Below, in pieces: positions 58,413-64,000 of a stretch of DNA of 64,000 nt. How positions within the stretch are numbered: position 1 is the stretch's first letter; every line of letters begins with the position of its first letter. The stretch comes from Halictus rubicundus (taxonomy: Eukaryota; Arthropoda; Insecta; Hymenoptera; Halictidae): the NCBI RefSeq assembly GCF_050948215.1, contig NC_135151.1:11324220-11388219 (forward strand), in the 5' to 3' direction. The notes under the pieces are model-generated. The model was not told the DNA's origin. It did not search any database and saw nothing but the letters and a program-made list of their open reading frames with translations. The translations under genes were made by a program, and so were the position numbers.

Positions 58413-59376
58413 TTTTCGTTACTTTCATAAAGTAATGTAATGTAGTCGTTCTTAATGGTCCGTAAACTTAGTGTTCAGAGAATTTAAAAATATATAGTAT
58501 AGGTCCTTGAAATCGACACGACTATATGTTTGCATACGTAATGAAAGTTTGCACCGGACAAATGTCGCGAGTCATCGGCGAGCCACGTGGCACGGAACGT
58601 GTCCTCCACTCGGCGATCTATAGATCCTGGCTGTGCGAGGGGCGCGTGTTTTTACGGGCAGGCCGCGCGAGGATCGTTGGAATACATCCACCGTTTAATG
58701 ACGCTCCAACCCTCCTCCTGGATAGCCGCGTTTTTGACGACTTCATAAACCGCGATATCTAAGACCCTTACAGGTCTTTACTTTTAAATAGGAGCTTTAT
58801 GCGAGTTGACGTTCTTGTAAATCATCCTACTAAATCCTGAATTATGGCTGAATTTACGTCGCTGATATAGACATTCCTCACGGAGGAAATACGGACAAAC
58901 ATTTTACATCGAACGTTTGCAAAATGCAAAGAGTCAGAAAGACGAAGAGAACAAGAGATCAAATAGGACACGTTTGAAACTCTCCGTTATTTATTAGAAC
59001 AATGAAAAGCGTCACTAGAAATTGCGCTACTAAATTCGCTAATATTATATTTAACAAACTGCTCATTGTGGTTGTTTTGAATAGTGTATTTTCTCAGGAT
59101 GTATTAGATGGAGAAGTAAATACATGAAATAAAGTGTCATATACCAATAAGTGGGGCACTCATTGTGGTTGTTTTGATTATTATATATTTAACAAACTGT
59201 TAGAAATGCAAGTGAACAGTAAAGCAAGAAAAACAGTAGAAACATATAAAGAACTTAATACCATTGCGGTACTTTTTAAAAGTGTATACAATTAAGTAAA
59301 AAAAGAAACAAATGTAGCTACTCTGTCTAACAATTTATTTTTATTTATTATCTTATTTAAAAATCCGCAGTCTCGA
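58413..59376. other. No gene recognised; small duplication and a MITE-A end
   Basis: CTCATTGTGGTTGTTTTGA occurs at about 59062 and again near 59158, a ~97-bp duplication that includes ATATTTAACAAACTG. At 59350-59376 AAAAATCCGCAGTC is an isolated MITE-A end. No gene was recognised. Confidence 0.5.
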
Positions 59377-59809
59377 AACGAAATAGAAAACGATCATACA
59401 GAAATACTCGGAAGGAACGTCGTTGTTAAAACACCTTCGGTAGCAGAGGGTCAAAGGGTCAGTCCGGGGAAAGGGTTAATAATCGCAGACTATGGCCGCA
59501 GTCGATTTTCACTGTCAGTTTGTCACTCTCGGCGTGCGAATTTCACAAAGGAGAGTCTCGCCGAGGAAAAAGGAAAATAGCGCGGGCGATCCCCGCCCGT
59601 GCTAATAGAAAAACCGGATTTTCCGTAGCTCGGTATCGGAAAATTGGCCGCTTCCGGGGTGAAATAAAAGCAGGCCGGGCCCTTTGCTTTAATAAACAAC
59701 CGATCCAGAACGGGGCGAGCGACAGACGGGGACGCGCTCGGTTAATCGACGAGGAGAGAGATTGCTTGGAAAATATTTCGAGCGTGCACCGGCTGCTGAA
59801 GCCTGCCCT
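59377..59809. other. No gene recognised; CpG-rich
   Basis: ORFs of 86-126 codons on both strands run into the CT tract. None is recognisable. Confidence 0.5.
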
Positions 59810-59813
59810 CTCT

Positions 59814-59862
<49 letters not shown>
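59810..59862. repeat. (CT)n microsatellite
   Basis: A CT tract of roughly 25 units with two small interruptions. Confidence 0.95.
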
Positions 59863-59865
<3 letters not shown>

Positions 59866-60330
59866 CTCCTCTCTTCCGTCCTCTCGTTGTCCGGGGATAG
59901 AGAGGGTGGCTAGACACTCGGGTTCTCGAGGTGTCCTCCGCGATTTCACGATTATAGAGAATCCGCCCCCTTCTCCGTGTCGGGCAACGGTACTCCTGGC
60001 AACCGGAGGTAAACGAACTGGGATAAGGTGTCTCCGTGAAACCTTAGAAAACGCGGAAGACCCCCACCGGCGTAACCTTGTCTAACGATCGACGATCAAG
60101 GATGTAGATCGTCCTCCACGCCGACCGACTGCGAACACAATCGCGGCTGAACCGTGCGAGGTCTTATAAGATAATAAAAATTGTCTATTTCAATCGCGAG
60201 ATACAGAGCAGCACTGTACACATTTATTTCATGTGTTTTCTTCTTGATCATATCGATCAGTAAAAATAGCACGGCAGCGTTGGTTCAAGATCTTTGATTG
60301 GTTTTACATTTAGTCGTAGTTATTCATTAT
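59863..60330. other. No gene recognised
   Basis: CpG-rich to 60160, then AT-rich. No feature. Confidence 0.5.
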
Positions 60331-60442
60331 TAGATTGCGAACTTTCCTGCAAAATAAAAGCTACATGGATTCTTTGAATGTCTTTATTGTTGTGCATTTG
60401 ATCGATTCATTTTTGTTACGAATTCAACAAATCCGCAGTGTA
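60331..60442 (-). mobile_element. MITE-A copy, internally deleted
   Basis: TA then GATTGCGAACTTTCCTGCAA. The other end is AACAAATCCGCAGTG then TA (60441-60442). The copy is only 112 bp long, so it has lost roughly 80 bases inside. Confidence 0.7.
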
Positions 60443-61446
60443 TTTGTTAGACATCATTTAACAGAGCCTATCGTGCTTGGAAATAGAGATACTAAATAAC
60501 AATGGAAATATAATTTCTATCTTTCTTCGAACTTCACAGTTCCCATTAGAACAAAGAGTGACGTCGAATGTAAACACATCGAATCGAACAATTTTTATCA
60601 GAACATTCCACAGACTTTGATTGCTGTCCCCAGTGTTGCTAAGTAGACAGTATCGGTGTTCATCCACCCCAGATTGCGAGTCGAACCAGCTGATTATTTA
60701 GAATCGGCGATTCCTTTGAGGATGTCGCTATGATAAAGCCGACTCCGACGGGATTTTCCTCTGCGATTTTCCCCAGTTGCGGGGGTGAGTCCCACCCCGG
60801 TACCCCCCGCGTGACAAGTCTCGTTATCCTTTTGTGCACAGTAGGCGGCTGTCTCGTGCAACGCGATGCATAATGTTTTAATTGGAGCCGGCGCGGCTGT
60901 TTAATTCGAGGCGCAATTGATACTCGCGGAACGGTTCGGTTGCGACGCGCATCCCGTTCCGTCAATATTACGTTCTGGGGAAAAGAGACTGCAAGGAAGC
61001 CCTTCCTCTCCCTTCCGATTCTTTTTTCGTTCATCAGCGCCTAAACTTCAGCTATTCGTTTACTAGAAAGTCAATTTTTTCTTCATTTTCATATTCGTTC
61101 AATTTATATTTCTGAGTGTCCTCTGCACATCAGCAGCCATTCGTTTGTCAAGACAATTTTCTCCTCCATTTTGTCTTCCACACCTAAAATCTGTTTATCC
61201 ATTTTCTGAAAATACAATTTTTCTTCATTTCAAGATTTCTTGAATTCGTATTTCCAAATGTTCCCAGAACATAACATTTAACTATTCACGATCTTGAGTA
61301 ACATAATGTGAGAATAAAAATTGCACTTTTAATAAAGTATAAGCTCATCGAACGTCATCGATTCTTCCCAGTCATAATTCTCGACGCTTGAAGAAATTGA
61401 AATTGAAATTACAAGTATGAAAGCCCGTAATTCATTTAATTTCATT
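60443..61446. other. No gene recognised
   Basis: A CpG-rich stretch (60660-61030) carries a 124-codon minus ORF without recognisable features. AT-rich sequence follows. Confidence 0.45.
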
Positions 61447-61867
61447 CAGAGTTGTGCTAATGCAATTACACAATTGAACTAGATTGTATTTCAATTATAT
61501 AGTAATTCACTACGTCGTGACTGAATTACATAGTTCGAACCTTTCAATTAATTCAGTTACTAATTATTTTAATCAGATGTGTAATTGAAATACAATATAA
61601 TTAAAATATAAATTTTTATAAATATAGCTATAAATTATAGCCCAGAACTTTGAAGAAGTGCAATATCTTTTTGTTTTAATAATTGTATATAATAATTGTT
61701 TATAAGTATTTTATAATTGTACTCGAATTGCAGTTATGAATTGCATTGTAATTTAATTGAAGAAAGATCTGAATTATAAATGACAATACGACTGAATTAC
61801 AATGTAATCCAATTACTTTGTAATTATAATTCCCGGAGTAATTCAATTGTAATTCTGCACAACTCTG
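61447..61867. mobile_element. hAT-type MITE with perfect 8-bp target duplication
   Basis: The inverted ends start CAGAGTTGTGC on both sides (left 61447; right complement ending 61867) and continue with GCAATTACACAATTGAA versus GAATTACAATTGAA. The flanks carry an identical 8-bp duplication, ATTTCATT, at 61439-61446 and 61868-61875. An 8-bp duplication and a CAG-type terminus are characteristic of the hAT superfamily. The 421-bp element is AT-rich, full of AATTGAATTAC/GTAATTCAATT palindromes, and has no transposase, so it is non-autonomous. The intact duplication suggests a comparatively young insertion. Confidence 0.88.
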
Positions 61868-62861
61868 ATTTCATTTTACTCTCTCCGCACCCTCCAAAAG
61901 TATTTCGAAGAACCCGAAGATTAGCTAATCCGCTAGCAGCCATCGAGAATGTGAATCCGCTGGCTCCAGCGACGTCGATACAACAATTATATTTAATTGT
62001 GGGATCCCGGCATTCGCCTAAGCGCGTCTAGGGAATTCCACGAATGCCACCGGCGGTAATTGGAAACTGTTCCAGCGTTCTTCAGTGATCCGCGAACGTC
62101 TTCGGGCCAGATTTCATATCGTCGGATCGATTTTTCCATCCCGGAAGCCTCGGTTTCTTTCCTCGAACCGTCGAACTTTCCCGTAGAATGTTTGATCCGT
62201 TCCTAATTGAAAATTAACCGAGAGAGAGTGAGAGAGAGAGAGAGAGAGGGGGAGAGGGAATCCCTCGGGGAAACTTCTAATTCGCGTTGTCACGCGATCA
62301 CCTTCTCTATTTTCGCGGCTGAAAGTTCAAGGTCGTATTTCGATTCTCGAGAGATTGATAAATCGCGCGATACCGTGCCTAATTACGATAATATTTATAA
62401 GCCGAGGCTCCGGTAATTAACCAATGATCGTGGCGCGCGTAGCGTGCGTAGAAGTATCGCGTGTAATTGAATTTATCAATTGTTTCGTTCAATCGGGTTT
62501 CCATTAGCGAATCCTGAAACCGTTTCCATAATTGATAGAACGATTCCGTTTAATTACCGCGTTTAAATATCCAGAGCCAGGGCCAGAGCTTTAAGTAATT
62601 TTTTATCGATCGCGACGGTACAGAGCCCCGGGGATATCCTTCGCGGGTTTGCGAAATTAATGACGCATTCTGCGGATTATCGTCCCCGCGAATTACCGCG
62701 TAACCAGACCGCCGCCGTGGACTTTAAGCGACCATAAAGCGTGCCGAACGATTCTACTATATCCAGTACCCCCTTTGCGTCGCGCTGCGAGATGCTCTAT
62801 TCTGTATAGGTTGATAGCTTCACCGTTGTCGTTGGCTCCGTTTTGTAGTCGCGAAAAATCG
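61868..62861. other. No gene recognised; contains a (GA)n tract
   Basis: A GA microsatellite lies at about 62219-62258. The rest is mixed sequence with frequent AATTA blocks. No ORF is supported. Confidence 0.5.
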
Positions 62862-63092
62862 CTGCGAGACTGCAACGAGAGAAAAATATAAAACTAGTGC
62901 AACAAATATTGTAGACGATAATAATTTACAATTCTAAAATACTGAGAAGGAAAATTACATTTTTTTTTTTTTGGAATATCAGTGTATTAAATTTATCTTG
63001 AATTATCGGAGACAAAACGACAATTTTATTTGATGCCTGTTTCTTATCATTGATGCAGACAATTTTTATTTTTCTTAAAGATTCGCAGTCTA
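62862..63092 (+). mobile_element. MITE-A copy (diverged)
   Basis: The right end is clear: TTTTTCTTAAAGATTCGCAG then TC and TA (63091-63092). The left end is weak (GAGACTGCAACG near 62862). The start is therefore approximate. Confidence 0.5.
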
Positions 63093-63884
63093 TGAGCTTT
63101 GTCGAACAATTCTCTCCCATTTCTCGTAGTGTTAAATTGTGTAAAAATTTCAGCTTCGACCAGTTGTTTCCTCGCCCAAGAATCAGGAGAACCCTAAGGG
63201 TATTGTAGTTAACCACTTGAGCCTCGGAACTCGATATCACATATCATTATCTTCGCATAACACTCCAGATCGTACCGCATCTTCAGCAGGAAGACAGTAT
63301 GAATTTTCGGGGGAAGGGGAGGGGGGGTAGCATGCTCGCAGAGGGCGCGTTAGGTAGGCTCTAAGGGTCGGCTCTAATAGGAATAAGGGTGGCAAAGGGA
63401 CCTTTCCTTTTCGAAATAAAGAGAGGGGATTTTCTCCGGAAACGGGGGCCGCAGGCGCAACAGTTTGGCCATATAGAGTAACTTCTATCTTGTTGCCGGT
63501 GGTTCCTCTCTCTTTTCGGATACCCTCGATCGACTCCCCGGACGCGAGAGGATACGGGCAAGAGGATATGGCAAAAACGAGCAATAAAAAGCGGTTTAGG
63601 GCCCGTGTAGCAGGCCGAGCAAAAATACACGTTGTCTCGCGCGCATATACGAGCGCGCGATCGCCCGTGTCCGAACCTGTTTGCCTCGCTCGAATTAACG
63701 ATACTTTCAACGAGACACTCAATCCGCACGGTTAATAGCCGCCGCCTTAATTGCGGCAGCGCGAGCAATTAGATAACTCCGAATCTCCGTTTAATACACT
63801 CGCGCGAAAAATCCTGTGCTCCACAAAATGTTTCCTTACATTATAATCCAAGTATTCGTACATCACGATGACCGATTTTGATAA
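63093..63884. other. No gene recognised; CpG-rich
   Basis: Minus ORFs of 161 and 135 codons overlap a plus ORF of 81 codons in GC-rich DNA. No domain is recognised. A G-rich run lies near 63310-63328. Confidence 0.45.
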
Positions 63885-64000
63885 AATTTTCAGAACGTAT
63901 ATAGGGTGTCTCACCTAAACTCGAGCATCTGAAATATCTCTAAGATCACATGAAGGTCATAATATTACAGGTCGTTGAATTCGTCTTGACCTCAGCTATC
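63885..64000. repeat. Probable edge of a dispersed repeat
   Basis: AGGGTGTCTCACCTAAACTC, then TATTACAGGTCGTTGAATTC. The second part is nearly repeated near 12017 (TATTATAGGTCGTTGGATTC then GTTTCGA). GGGTGTCYCA-type starts are common in dispersed insect elements. It continues past the window, so its nature is unresolved. Confidence 0.35.

Noticed and set aside
1..64000. tRNA, rRNA and known miRNA genes
   Set aside because: I looked for B-box-like GTTCGANTC sequences and for familiar insect miRNA sequences on both strands and found no convincing match. A covariance-model search would be needed to exclude them.

Overview
This window looks like animal nuclear DNA, most likely from an insect and probably a hymenopteran (bee, ant or wasp). 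The evidence is indirect. There are no prokaryote-style runs of adjoining ORFs. GA/CT microsatellites and CpG are abundant, and short non-autonomous DNA transposons with TTAA, TA and 8-bp target duplications are scattered throughout. No ORF longer than about 220 codons exists, and the longest ones lie inside tandem repeats. I see no convincing complete protein-coding gene, tRNA or rRNA. The window is best read as a large intergenic or intronic region. The best gene evidence is at 41.87-43.26 kb, a CpG-rich block with a CCAAT box and two ATGs, each followed closely by a splice-donor consensus. It could be the promoter and 5' exon or exons of a + strand gene whose body lies beyond the window or behind a long intron.

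Layout. 0-5.4 kb: two TTAA-bounded (piggyBac-like) MITE families, a long hairpin at 1.92-2.11 kb, and an old ~150-bp tandem array (4.4-5.4 kb) split by one of those MITEs. 6.05-7.1 kb: cluster A of a ~41-bp monomer carrying the box CCACGCC/GGCGTGG. 8-16.8 kb: several small tandem arrays and further MITEs. 17.0-18.9 kb: cluster B, whose core is a homogeneous 162-bp satellite (about nine copies), itself built of four ~40-bp monomers. 22-27.3 kb: MITEs of three families around a 91-bp array. 28.96-29.75 kb: cluster C of the ~41-bp monomer. 36.7-37.35 kb and 38.75-39.43 kb: two arrays of a 10-bp unit carrying HindIII (AAGCTT) sites. 44.5-46.1 kb: two further minisatellites. 51.9-52.3 kb: a MITE inserted in another MITE. 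57.0-57.5 kb: cluster D of the ~41-bp monomer. 61.45-61.87 kb: a hAT-type MITE with a perfect 8-bp target duplication.

The most unusual feature is the ~41-bp CCACGCC-box monomer family. It occurs in four separated clusters in both orientations and at different stages: diverged (C), 42-bp tandem (A), ~150-bp higher-order (D) and a homogenised 162-bp satellite (B). Its core matches the CACC/GC-box recognised by Sp1/KLF zinc-finger proteins. A second notable element is an abundant MITE family ending in GACTGCGGAT, with TA flanks and at least a dozen copies or fragments. All boundaries were read by eye. No alignment or database search was possible.
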